NCBI RefSeq assembly: GCF_036199905.1
Contig: NZ_CP108109.1
Location: 6,454,501 to 6,518,500, forward strand
Direction of reading: 5' to 3'
Source of the DNA: Streptomyces sp. NBC_00223
Lineage (GTDB): Bacteria > Actinomycetota > Actinomycetes > Streptomycetales > Streptomycetaceae
Length of the DNA: 64,000 nt
A program made the position numbers and the translations under genes. The notes beneath the pieces are model-generated. The model did no database searches, was not told the DNA's origin, and saw only the letters and a list, made by a program, of their open reading frames with translations. The stretch's first letter is position 1; the number at the start of each line of letters is the position of its first letter. Shown here piece after piece: positions 43,809 through 52,607 of the stretch.

Positions 43809-45631
43809 CTATGGGCATGACGACGGTTCATCAGTCGATGGTCGGATACCTCGCGGACCCGGCGGGGGAGCACCAAGGGCTGGCGATCGTCCTGTTCACC
43901 GCCTTCGTGTCGGTGACGCTGGCGATCACCGCGTGGGCGGGGCGACGGCGCAGCTCCTCGGTGGAGTTCTTCGCGGGCGGACGGCTGTTCACCCCGATGC
44001 AGAACGGGTTCGCGCTCGCCGGCGACTACATGTCGGCGGCCTCCTTCCTCGGCATCTCCGGGCTGATCGCACTTTTCGGCTACGACGGTCTGCTGTACTC
44101 GGTGGGGTTCTTCGTCGCGTGGCTGGTCGTGCTCATGCTGGTCGCGGAGCTGGTGCGCAACTGCGGCCGGTACACGCTGGCCGACGTGCTCTCCGCGCGG
44201 ATGCGCCAGCGGCCGGTGCGCATCGCCGCCGGGACCGCGTCCGTCACGGTCTCCATCCTCTACCTGGTCGCCCAGATGGTCGGCGCCGGAAGCCTGGTGG
44301 GGCTGCTGCTCGGCGGTGAGGGGACCGCGGCACGGACCTGGACGGTGATCGGGGTCGGCGCGCTGATGGTGTTCTACGTGTCCTTCGGCGGGATGCGGGC
44401 CACCACGTGGATTCAGATCGTCAAGACCGTGCTGCTGACCGGCGGCGCGATCACGCTCACCGTGATGGTGCTGATCCGCTTCCACGGCAACCTCGACAAC
44501 CTGCTCAGCTCGGCCGTGAGCGGCAGCGGTCAGGGCAACGCCTTCCTGGCGCCCGGTCTGAAGTACGGCGGCGGCTGGACCTCGCGGCTGGACTTCATCA
44601 GCCTCGGCCTCGCCCTGGTGCTGGGCACCGCGGGCCTGCCGCACATTCTGTCGCGCTTCTACACGGTGCCGACCGCCCGCTCGGCGCGGCGCTCGGTGGT
44701 GTGGGCGATCGCGCTGATCGGGCTGTTCTATCTGATGACGATCGTGCTGGGCTTCGGCGCGGCCGCCGTCGTCGGCTCGGACACCGTGCGGACCTCCAAC
44801 GCGGCGGGCAACACCGCCGTGCCGCTGCTCGCCGAGATCCTCGGCGGCGGGGCAGGCACGACCGGGGGGACCGTGCTCTTCGCGGTGGTCGGGGCGGTGG
44901 CCTTCGCCACGATCCTCGCCGTCGTCGCGGGCATCACCCTCGCGTCCTCCGCGTCGGTCGCCCATGACCTCTACGCCAGTTGGCGCCGCAAGCCCGCCGA
45001 GCCGAGCGCCAAGGCCGAGCGCCGACGCGTCGGGCGGCAGATGACCCGGGAGACGGCGTACGACGACGCTCCGCGCGGTGAGTTCACGCACCACGGGAGC
45101 CTCGGCTTCGGGGACTCGACGTACGGCATCCCGCGGCACGAGGAGCCGGCGACCGTCGAAAGCTCGGCGGCGGAAGGCCACATGGAGGAGGACGAGGTGA
45201 AGGTCGCCAGGTTCGCCGCGGTCGGTATCGGCGCGGTGGCCATCGCGCTCAGCCTCTTCGCCCAGGACCAGAACATCGCGTTCCTGGTCGGTCTCGCGTT
45301 CGCCGTGGCCGCGTCGGCGAATCTGCCCGCGTTGCTCTACTCGCTCTTCTGGCACCGCTTCACCACCCGTGGCGCGGTCTGGTCGATCTACGGCGGTCTC
45401 GTACCGGCCATGCTGCTGGTGGTGCTCTCCCCGGTCGTCTCCGGGCGGCCGGACGCGCTCTTCCCCGGCGTCGACTTCCACCTCTTCCCGCTGGAGAACC
45501 CCGGTCTGGTCTCCATTCCGCTGGGCTTCCTCGCCGGTTGGCTCGGGACGGTGCTGTCGCCGGAGGGTGCGGACGAGGGCATGTTCGCGGAGACGGAGGT
45601 GCGTTCGCTCACCGGGGCCGGTGCCGCGTGA
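43805..45631 (+). CDS. Sodium:solute symporter (acetate/pyruvate permease type)
   Basis: 608 aa with about 13 membrane helices. SSS-family signature segments are AGDYMSAASFLGISGLIALFGYDGLLYSVGFF and YVSFGGMRATTWIQIVKTVLL. A hydrophilic loop (residues about 395-470) with charged residues is a frequent feature of the actinobacterial ActP/MctC-like group. Likely takes up short monocarboxylates with cations. A two-component system is encoded convergently next to it and may control it. Confidence 0.88.
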   Translation: MTMGMTTVHQSMVGYLADPAGEHQGLAIVLFTAFVSVTLAITAWAGRRRSSSVEFFAGGRLFTPMQNGFALAGDYMSAASFLGISGLIALFGYDGLLYSVGFFVAWLVVLMLVAELVRNCGRYTLADVLSARMRQRPVRIAAGTASVTVSILYLVAQMVGAGSLVGLLLGGEGTAARTWTVIGVGALMVFYVSFGGMRATTWIQIVKTVLLTGGAITLTVMVLIRFHGNLDNLLSSAVSGSGQGNAFLAPGLKYGGGWTSRLDFISLGLALVLGTAGLPHILSRFYTVPTARSARRSVVWAIALIGLFYLMTIVLGFGAAAVVGSDTVRTSNAAGNTAVPLLAEILGGGAGTTGGTVLFAVVGAVAFATILAVVAGITLASSASVAHDLYASWRRKPAEPSAKAERRRVGRQMTRETAYDDAPRGEFTHHGSLGFGDSTYGIPRHEEPATVESSAAEGHMEEDEVKVARFAAVGIGAVAIALSLFAQDQNIAFLVGLAFAVAASANLPALLYSLFWHRFTTRGAVWSIYGGLVPAMLLVVLSPVVSGRPDALFPGVDFHLFPLENPGLVSIPLGFLAGWLGTVLSPEGADEGMFAETEVRSLTGAGAA

Positions 45632-45741
45632 GCCAGGTCTCGTGCGGTCTCATATCGCACAGCGACATATCGCACAGCCTCATACCGTGCAGCTCCGAGC
45701 CGTGCGGTCCGGTCGACGCAGTCCTGTGCCGTGCGTGGGCG

Positions 45742-46434
45742 TCACCCCGAGGGCGCCCACGCGTACAGATGCTCGGGACGGCCGGTGTCGCCGTACTTGA
45801 GGGTGAGCCGCAGCCGACCGGCCTGTTCCAGGTGTTTGAGGTAGCGCTGCGCGGTGGAGCGGCTCAACCCGGCCCGTTCGGCCACCTCCTGCGCGGACAG
45901 CGGCGCGCCGGCCTCCCGCAGCACTCGGCGGATGAGGTCGGCGGTCGGCGCCGAGTGGCCCTTGGGCAGCGAGGCCGGGGAGGCGGACGCCGTACGCAGC
46001 GCGCCGAAGATCCGGTCGACCTGCTCCTGCCCGGCCTCGCCGCCCCCGCTCACCCCGTCCAGGGTCCGCCGCAGCGCCGCGTAACCGTCCAGCTTGGCCC
46101 GCAGCCCCGCGAAGCCGAAGGGCTTGACCAGGTATTGCAGGGCCCCGAGCCGCATCGCCGCCTGTACGGTCGCCACGTCGCGGGCCGCCGTCACCATGAT
46201 CACATCGGCGTGGTGGCCGAGTTGCCGCATCCGCCGCACCAGCGTCAGCCCGGTCTCGTCCGGCAGATAGTGGTCGAGGAGCACCAGGTCGATCCGGGTG
46301 CGTTCCAGGGTGGCCAGTGCCTGGGCGGCGGTGTGGGCGCGGGCGGCCACCCGGAAGCCGGGACACTTGCCGACGTAGGCGGAGTTGATCTCCGCGACCC
46401 GGAAGTCGTCGTCCACCACCAGGACATCGATCAT
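45742..46434 (-). CDS. Response regulator, CitB/DpiA type
   Basis: 230 aa. The receiver domain has the acidic pocket VVDDDF, phosphoacceptor Asp54 in LVLLDHYLPD and Lys in YLVKPFGF. The C-terminal DNA-binding part (APLSAQEVAERAGLSRSTAQRYLKHLEQAGRL) is the winged-helix kind found in CitB/DcuR regulators of carboxylate use. The start codon overlaps the kinase stop (ATGA). Adjacent to the symporter, which is its most obvious target. Confidence 0.92.
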   Translation of the reverse strand: MIDVLVVDDDFRVAEINSAYVGKCPGFRVAARAHTAAQALATLERTRIDLVLLDHYLPDETGLTLVRRMRQLGHHADVIMVTAARDVATVQAAMRLGALQYLVKPFGFAGLRAKLDGYAALRRTLDGVSGGGEAGQEQVDRIFGALRTASASPASLPKGHSAPTADLIRRVLREAGAPLSAQEVAERAGLSRSTAQRYLKHLEQAGRLRLTLKYGDTGRPEHLYAWAPSG

Positions 46435-48230
46435 CGCGCACCTCCCGGCCGTGCGGCGCCGGCCAGTTCGCCGAGCACGGGGTCGCAGAGGAGCGGGCCA
46501 CCGAGGACGGGATCACCGCGGCCGGGCCCACGGCCCCTGGCCCCGCCGCCCGGACCACTCCCCGCAGGACCACCCATCGCCGGGCCGCTCACCGCCAGTT
46601 CACCCATCGCCGCGTCACCCGCCACGCCGGCCCCGGCCACGCCGGCCCCGCCCTCGCCGCCACCCGCGACCGCTTCCGGGAGCACAACGCTGAACACCGC
46701 GCCGCCGCCCGCCCGCGCCCCGACCCGGGCCGTTCCCCCGTACCGCTCGGCCAGCCGCCGTACCAGCGCCAGGCCCAGGCCGCGCCCGCGGTGCGCGGGC
46801 GACTGCTTCGTGGTCCACCCCTCGGTGAAGATCAGGTCCCGCAACTCCGGGGCCACACCCGGCCCGTCGTCGCCGACCCGCACCACCACCGTGCTCCGCT
46901 CCGCCCGCAGCTCCACCTCGACGCCGCTCGTCGCCGCGTCCAGCGCGTTGTCGATGAGATTGCCAAGGACGGTCACCAGGTCGCGCGCGTCCACCACCCG
47001 GTCGGGCAGCCAGGTCGCGGCCGAGATCCGCAGCGCCACCCCGCGTTCGGCCGCGATGGCCGCCTTCCCCACCAGCAGCGCCGACAGCAGCGGGTCGTGC
47101 ACCCGCTCGGCGACCTCCTCGGCCGACGCCCGGTGGGTGTCCGCGACCTCGGCCACGTAGTTCACGGCCTCCTCGTTCAGCCCCAGCTCCAGCAGCCCGA
47201 GCAGCGTGTGCAGCCGGTTGGCGTGCTCGTGGTCCTGGGCCCGCAGCGCGTCCAGCAGCCCATGGGTGGAGTCCAGTTCGCGGCCCAGCAGCTCCAGTTC
47301 GGTACGGTCCCGCAGCGTCACCACCGCGCCGCCGTCCTGGGTCGGCATCCGGTTGGCGATCAGCACCCGGCCGCCGCTGACGGTGAGCAGGTCCGCGCCC
47401 TCCGCCCGCCCGGCCAGGACGTCCGTGGTGCGGCCCGGCGGCAGCAGCTCGTCGAGTGGTACGCCCGCCGTGTCGCCGTGCAGGCCGAGCAGCCGCTGCG
47501 CCTCGTCGTTGACCAGCCGCACCCGGCCCAGCCGGTCGAGCGCCACCACGCCCTCGCGGATGCCGTGCAGCATCGCCTCCCGCTCGTCCAGCAGCGCCGC
47601 GATGTCGGCGAAGCCCAGCCCGCGGGTGGCCCGCTGCAACCGCCGCGACCCCCACAGCGCCGCCGCCACACCCACCGCGAGCGCGCCCCCCGCGTACTTG
47701 AGCAGCCCCGGCACCGCGCCCAGCAGCCGGTTCCGGACGCCGGTGTAGGCGATGCCCACGGACACCGCGCCGACGATCCGCCCTGAGCGGTCCCGCAGCG
47801 GCACCTTGCCGCGCGCGCTGCGTCCGAGCGTGCCGCTGTCGATCTGCATGATCTCGCGGCCGGCCAGCGCCACGCTCGGATCGGTCGAGACATGCTCGCC
47901 GATCCGCTTGGGCTCGGTGTGCGACCAGCGGGTGCCGTGGGTGTCCATCACCACGATGTAGCTGGCCTTGGTGGCCTTCCTGATCCGTTCCGCCTCGGCC
48001 TGCACCGGACCGTGGGGCGAGGGCCGGGACGCGACCAGTTCGGCCGCGATCCGCGGCTGCGCGGCGACGGTCTGCGCGATGGCCAGGGCCCGGCTCATCT
48101 CCTCGTCGTCGAGCTGGTGGCTGAGCGGCGCCAGGAAGAGCCCGGTGGCCAGCGCGGTGACGCCGACGGTGATCGACAGCTCCCTCAGCAGTACCTGCGC
48201 CGAGACGCGGCGCGGCCATCCGATCCGCAT
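46431..48230 (-). CDS. Sensor histidine kinase, CitA/DpiB type
   Basis: About 599 aa. Two membrane helices (LSITVGVTALATGLFLAPL and LLKYAGGALAVGVAAALWG) flank an extracytoplasmic PDC/CitA-like ligand domain. A cytoplasmic PAS (LDRLGRVRLVNDEAQRLLGL) follows, then the phosphoacceptor His in AQDHEHANRLHTLLGL and ATPase boxes LGNLIDNALDA, DDGPGV and GRGLGLALVRR. The final 75 residues are a Gly/Ala/Pro-rich tail of unknown role. The ATG at 48230 is chosen for GGAGGAG at 6-nt spacing. It forms an operon with the response regulator. Confidence 0.92.
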   Translation of the reverse strand: MRIGWPRRVSAQVLLRELSITVGVTALATGLFLAPLSHQLDDEEMSRALAIAQTVAAQPRIAAELVASRPSPHGPVQAEAERIRKATKASYIVVMDTHGTRWSHTEPKRIGEHVSTDPSVALAGREIMQIDSGTLGRSARGKVPLRDRSGRIVGAVSVGIAYTGVRNRLLGAVPGLLKYAGGALAVGVAAALWGSRRLQRATRGLGFADIAALLDEREAMLHGIREGVVALDRLGRVRLVNDEAQRLLGLHGDTAGVPLDELLPPGRTTDVLAGRAEGADLLTVSGGRVLIANRMPTQDGGAVVTLRDRTELELLGRELDSTHGLLDALRAQDHEHANRLHTLLGLLELGLNEEAVNYVAEVADTHRASAEEVAERVHDPLLSALLVGKAAIAAERGVALRISAATWLPDRVVDARDLVTVLGNLIDNALDAATSGVEVELRAERSTVVVRVGDDGPGVAPELRDLIFTEGWTTKQSPAHRGRGLGLALVRRLAERYGGTARVGARAGGGAVFSVVLPEAVAGGGEGGAGVAGAGVAGDAAMGELAVSGPAMGGPAGSGPGGGARGRGPGRGDPVLGGPLLCDPVLGELAGAARPGGAR

Positions 48231-48473
48231 GGTGGGCTCCTCCGGCATGTTCCGGCGCGTGGTCCTCCGGCGGCTCTCCGAAGGCCCGGACGACCGCTCC
48301 GGCGGCCGTGCCGTGCACGCAAGGTAAACGCTGCCGCGCGCGATGGGCAGGGGCCGTTTCGCTTTCGTTGCGCGGGCGCGAGCAGAACGAGCAGAAGGGT
48401 CGCTTGTGGGCACAAGGCGCCCAGCGCTCACAAGGCTGTCCGGGCCCTCCCGGCGCCCCTAGCGTCCACGGCC

Positions 48474-49295
48474 ATGACCACCAGCGACACAAGCCCCGCC
48501 ATCGAGCTGCGGGGGGCGAGCAAGGCCTTCCGTACCCCGTCCGGAGGGCTGCACACCGCCGTACGGGACCTGGACCTGACCGTGGAACGCGGTGAGTTCG
48601 TCGCCGTCGTCGGCCCCACCGGCTGCGGCAAATCGACCACGCTGACCCTGGTCAGCGGACTGGAGGAGGCCACCGAGGGAGAGGTTCTGGTCGGCGGAGA
48701 GCCGGTGCGCGGCATCGGCCGGGACGTCGGCTTCGTCTTCCAGCAGGACGCCGTCTTCCCCTGGCGGACCGTGCTGTCCAATGTCATGGCCGGGCCCCGG
48801 TTCCGCGGCGCGGCCAAGGCCGAGGCCCGGGAACGGGCCCGCGACTGGCTGGCCCGGGTGGGCCTGAGCGCCTTCGAGGACCGCTATCCCCACCAGCTCT
48901 CCGGCGGTATGCGCAAGCGCGTCTCGCTCGCCGCCACCCTCGTCAACGACCCCGCGATCCTGCTCATGGACGAGCCGTTCTCCGCGCTCGACGTGCAGAC
49001 CCGCGCCCTGATGTCCGACCAGCTGCTCGACCTGTGGGCCGGCACCGGCTCCTCGGTCGTCTTCGTCACGCACGACCTGGAGGAGTCCATCGCCCTCGCC
49101 GACAAGGTCGTCGTGATGACCGCCGGCCCGGCCACCGTGAAGGAGGTCTTCACGATCAGCCTGCCGCGGCCCCGCAAGGTCGAGGAGGTACGGCTGGAAC
49201 CGCGGTTCGTGGAGATCTACCGCGAGATCTGGTCCTCGCTCGGCGAAGAGGTCCGCATCACCCGGGAAAGGGGCGCCGGCGATGTTGCCTCCTGA
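48474..49295 (+). CDS. ABC importer ATPase (nitrate/sulfonate/taurine type)
   Basis: 273 aa. Walker A VGPTGCGKSTT, Q-loop FQQDAVFPWRT, signature QLSGGMRKRVSLA, Walker B ILLMDEPFSALD and H-loop VFVTHDLEES are complete. The VFPWRT and GGMRKRV forms are those of SsuB/TauB/NrtD ATPases. It overlaps the permease gene by 14 bp; the binding protein follows. Confidence 0.92.
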   Translation: MTTSDTSPAIELRGASKAFRTPSGGLHTAVRDLDLTVERGEFVAVVGPTGCGKSTTLTLVSGLEEATEGEVLVGGEPVRGIGRDVGFVFQQDAVFPWRTVLSNVMAGPRFRGAAKAEARERARDWLARVGLSAFEDRYPHQLSGGMRKRVSLAATLVNDPAILLMDEPFSALDVQTRALMSDQLLDLWAGTGSSVVFVTHDLEESIALADKVVVMTAGPATVKEVFTISLPRPRKVEEVRLEPRFVEIYREIWSSLGEEVRITRERGAGDVAS

Positions 49296-50151
49296 GCCCG
49301 TCGTCCTGCCGCGCGTCGCGGCCGAGTCCACCGAACGCGGCCGGGCCAGGGCCCGCGCCGTACGCAACCGCTCCCTGCTCGTCCAGGCCGGCCGGATCCT
49401 CGTACTGGCCGCGGTGCTCGGCCTGTGGGAGTGGTTCGCCCGCTCCGGGGTGATCGATCCGTTCAACTTCTCCATGCCCACGAAGATCTGGGACCAGATC
49501 AGGCAGTGGTCGCTGCACGGCACCGCTCAGGGCTCGCTGTGGGAGCAGATCTGGTACACGCTCTACGAGGCCCTGCTCGGCTGGGGCATCGGGGTCGTGG
49601 CCGGCGTGGTGCTGGGCATCGCGCTCGGCAGGATACGTTTCCTCGCCGACGTCTTCGGACCGTACGTCAAGGTCCTCAACGCGCTGCCGCGGATCGTGCT
49701 GGCCCCGATCTTCCTGATCTGGTTCGGCCTCGGACCGGCCTCCAAGGTCGCCTCGGCGGTCGTGCTGGTCTTCTTCCCGGTGTTCTTCAACGCCTTCCAG
49801 GGCGCCCGCGAGGTGGACCGCGACCTCGTCGCCAACGCTCGCATCCTGGGCGCGAGCAACCGCCGCGTCACCCTCCAGGTGGTCATTCCCTCGGCCACCT
49901 CCTGGATCTTCACCAGCCTGCACGTCAGCTTCGGCTTCGCCCTGATCGGCGCGATCGTCGGCGAGTACATCGGCGCCACCAAGGGCCTCGGCCTGCTGGT
50001 CGCCTCCTCGCAGGGCACCTTCAACGCCGCGGGCGTCTACGCGGCCATGGTGATCCTCGCCGTGGTCGCCCTGCTCGCGGAGGGCCTGCTCACCTTCCTG
50101 GAGAAGCGGCTCTTCCGCTGGAAGCCCGCGGAGTCCGGCGCCGGGAACTGA
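49282..50151 (+). CDS. ABC importer permease (SsuC/TauC-like)
   Basis: 289 aa with about six membrane helices. The EAA coupling loop is in FQGAREVDRDLVANARILGASNRRVTLQVVIPSA. LVLAAVLGLWEWFARSGVIDPFNFSMPTKIW is the usual N-terminus. It is translationally linked to the ATPase by overlap. Confidence 0.92.
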   Translation: MLPPEPVVLPRVAAESTERGRARARAVRNRSLLVQAGRILVLAAVLGLWEWFARSGVIDPFNFSMPTKIWDQIRQWSLHGTAQGSLWEQIWYTLYEALLGWGIGVVAGVVLGIALGRIRFLADVFGPYVKVLNALPRIVLAPIFLIWFGLGPASKVASAVVLVFFPVFFNAFQGAREVDRDLVANARILGASNRRVTLQVVIPSATSWIFTSLHVSFGFALIGAIVGEYIGATKGLGLLVASSQGTFNAAGVYAAMVILAVVALLAEGLLTFLEKRLFRWKPAESGAGN

Positions 50152-50200
50152 CCGGCCGGCACCTCACCTCACCCTCACACCCGTTCACAAGGACGTGACC

Positions 50201-51244
50201 ATGCGCAAGTACGCCCAGCTTCCGGCGCTCGCCCTCGCGCTCGCCGGAGCGCTCACCCTCACCACCCTCACCGCCTGCGGCAGCGACTCCGACTCCGGCT
50301 CGGGCCAGGGGCACACCACCAAGGTCAAGATCATGGTCGGCGGGCTCGACAAGGTCATCTACATGCCCGCGATGCTCACCCAGCGGCTCGGCTTCTTCAA
50401 GGAGGAGGGCCTGGACGTGACGCTGATGACGGAACCGGCCGGGGTGGAGGCCACCACCGCGCTCGTCGCCAGGGATGTGCAGGGCGTCGTCGGCTTCTAC
50501 GACCACACGCTCGATCTCCAGGTCAAGGGCAAGCGGGTGGAGTCCGTGGTCCAACTGGCGCAGGCGCCCGGCGAGGTCGAGGTGGTGTCCACCAAGGCCG
50601 CCGACGAGATCAGGTCCGCCAGGGACTTCAAGGGCAAGAAGCTCGGTGTCACCGGCCTCGGCTCCTCCACGGACTTCCTCACCAAGTACCTGGCGGTCCA
50701 CCACGGCCTCCAGGTCAGCGACTTCACCCCGGTCGCGGCCGGCGCGGGCCAGACCTTCATCGCCGCGCTCCAGCAGGGTGCCATCCAGGGCGGGATGACC
50801 ACCGACCCGACCGTCGCGCAGATCCTGGACAAGGGCCTGGGCAAGGTGCTCTACGACATGCGGACGCCCGAGGGCTCCCGCGAGGCGCTGGGCGGGCTCT
50901 ACCCGTCCTCCAGCCTCTACATGAACACGGACTGGGTGGAGGACCACAAGGAGACCGTCCAGAAGCTGGCCAACGCGTTCGTGAAGACCCTCGGCTGGAT
51001 GGCGAGACACACGCCCGAGGACATCGCCGCCAAGATGCCGGCCGACTACGCGCAGGGCGGCAAGGAGCTCTACGTGGAGGCGATCAAGGCGACGCTGCCG
51101 ATGTTCACCGCCGACGGGGTGATGCCGCCCGACGGACCCGCGACCGTGGAGGCCGTGCTCAAGGCGTTCAACCCGAACCTCCAGCACTCGGCGGTGGACC
51201 TGGAGAAGACGTACACCACGGAGTTCGTCAACAAGGCGGCCTGA
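50201..51244 (+). CDS. ABC importer substrate-binding lipoprotein (NMT1/THI5-like)
   Basis: 347 aa. The signal peptide ends in lipobox TLTAC. The mature protein has the two-lobed fold of SsuA/NMT1-like receptors (VIYMPAMLTQRLGFFKEEGLDVTL, LGVTGLGSSTDFLTKYLA, GGMTTDPTVAQIL). The ATG at 50201 has AAGGA 7 nt upstream; a GTG two codons earlier is disfavoured. The ligand could be an aliphatic sulfonate, nitrate or a thiamine precursor. Confidence 0.9.
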   Translation: MRKYAQLPALALALAGALTLTTLTACGSDSDSGSGQGHTTKVKIMVGGLDKVIYMPAMLTQRLGFFKEEGLDVTLMTEPAGVEATTALVARDVQGVVGFYDHTLDLQVKGKRVESVVQLAQAPGEVEVVSTKAADEIRSARDFKGKKLGVTGLGSSTDFLTKYLAVHHGLQVSDFTPVAAGAGQTFIAALQQGAIQGGMTTDPTVAQILDKGLGKVLYDMRTPEGSREALGGLYPSSSLYMNTDWVEDHKETVQKLANAFVKTLGWMARHTPEDIAAKMPADYAQGGKELYVEAIKATLPMFTADGVMPPDGPATVEAVLKAFNPNLQHSAVDLEKTYTTEFVNKAA

Positions 51245-51292
51245 CCCGCCCACGGACCTCGACCCGCCCACGGGCCCCGACCGTCCGTGACC

Positions 51293-52270
51293 CTACGCCG
51301 GACCTTCCGCGGGTCCTTGGCGGCCGGCCCGACCACCTCCCCGGTCCGGCCGGCCGCCCGCGCGGCTCTCGGCCACTTCCTCGACCCCGGTGACGTCCAT
51401 CCAGGCCGGGGTGCCGAGGGCCGCGTCGCAGCTCTCCGGGCGCGGCGGCCGCGCGGCCCGCCGGGCGACCGCGACCTGCCAGGCCCGCCCGTCGGTGTGC
51501 GCGACCCGTACGGTCCAGCCGTCCGGCGCCGCCTCCGTACGCTCCACCGCGAGCGCGCCCGCCAGGTCCTCGCCGGTCAGCGCGCGTACCGCCAACTCCG
51601 CGGCCTGGCCCGGCCGTTCCCACGCCGACCGGCCGCGGCAGCCGTCCAGTACGACCCGCCCGGCCCGCGCCGCCTCCAGCACCTCCTTGGCATGGCGGCC
51701 GTCCGTCCGCCCGTAGGCGTAGCCGTGGGGCAGTACGAGGACGGTGGGCGCGAAACGGTGGCCGCCGAGGTGGGTGACCTCCCAGACCTCGCCGCTGTCC
51801 GAGGCGGCTAGTTCGGCGGCCAGCGGGCGGCCGTACACCGCGCAGCAGCGGTCGCGTCTGCCGTTGGTGCACACCAGGGCGAGCGGCGGCCCCTCGTACG
51901 GCGTCCCGAAGCCGCCGTGCGCGCCCGCGCCCATGGCCGCGAAGTCCAGCGCCGTCAGCTCGGCGGGGTCGGCGACCTCGGCGGTACGCACCCATGGGTC
52001 GTGCGGCGCGGTGTGCGCGACCAGGACGCGGTGCCGGGTCGGGCGGTGCGTGTCGGCGTGCCGGCCGGGGCGGCGGATCAGGGCGACCCGCACGCCCGTG
52101 CCGTCGGCGAGCCGGTCGAGCGCGCGGCCGGTCGCCGGGTCCAGCCGGCTCGACGTGAGGGCCTTGGCGCCCCACGGCCCCGGCTGCTCGATCAGCAGCC
52201 AGGTCCGCGCGGTGGCCGCGGTGGCCGCCACGGGTTCGGCCAGCTCGGCCGAGGCTCGCGTACAGGTCAT
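51293..52270 (-). CDS. Sucrase/ferredoxin-like family protein
   Basis: 325 aa. The thioredoxin-like iron-sulphur segment is VCTNGRRDRCCAVYGRPLAAEL, followed by EVTHLGGHRFAPTVLVLPHGYAYGR. Both are hallmarks of the Suc_Fer-like family found in actinobacteria, whose function is unknown. The ATG at 52270 begins the conserved part, and upstream in-frame sequence is repeat-rich. It is convergent with the ABC importer. Confidence 0.82.
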   Translation of the reverse strand: MTCTRASAELAEPVAATAATARTWLLIEQPGPWGAKALTSSRLDPATGRALDRLADGTGVRVALIRRPGRHADTHRPTRHRVLVAHTAPHDPWVRTAEVADPAELTALDFAAMGAGAHGGFGTPYEGPPLALVCTNGRRDRCCAVYGRPLAAELAASDSGEVWEVTHLGGHRFAPTVLVLPHGYAYGRTDGRHAKEVLEAARAGRVVLDGCRGRSAWERPGQAAELAVRALTGEDLAGALAVERTEAAPDGWTVRVAHTDGRAWQVAVARRAARPPRPESCDAALGTPAWMDVTGVEEVAESRAGGRPDRGGGRAGRQGPAEGPA

Positions 52271-52357
52271 CACGCGGGCGAGCCTAGCCGTCCGGCCCCG
52301 CGCCCGGACGGCAACGGTCACAGCCGCCGACCCCCGGCGGCGGGACCGAGCCGAAGA

Positions 52358-52566
52358 GGCCCGGCGGCCCCGCCGGTGGGGTGTCCGGATCCTGGGGCCT
52401 GCCCGGGGCCACCGGCCTGCGCCGGTCCGGCCGGGCTCGCGGCCGACCGCGGCTCCTTGACCGGGCCCGGCGGCCCCGCCGGTGGGGTGTCCGGATCCTG
52501 GGGCCTGCCCCGGGCCACCGGCCTGCGCCGGTCCGGCCGGGCTCGCGGCCGACCGCGGCTCCTGAA
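52358..52566. repeat. Two tandem copies of a 106-bp GC-rich repeat
   Basis: Copy 1 (52358-52463) and copy 2 (52464-52566) are nearly identical, from GGCCCGGCGGCCCCGCCGG to CCGCGGCTCCT. Each contains the inverted repeat CCGGCGGCCCCGCCGG. They fill most of the 337-bp gap between parC and the downstream gene. They may act as repeated hairpins at the parC 3' end. Confidence 0.8.
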
Positions 52567-52607
52567 CCTGCTCGGGTCCGGGGCAGGCCCCGCGCCCGCT
52601 CGGCCCC

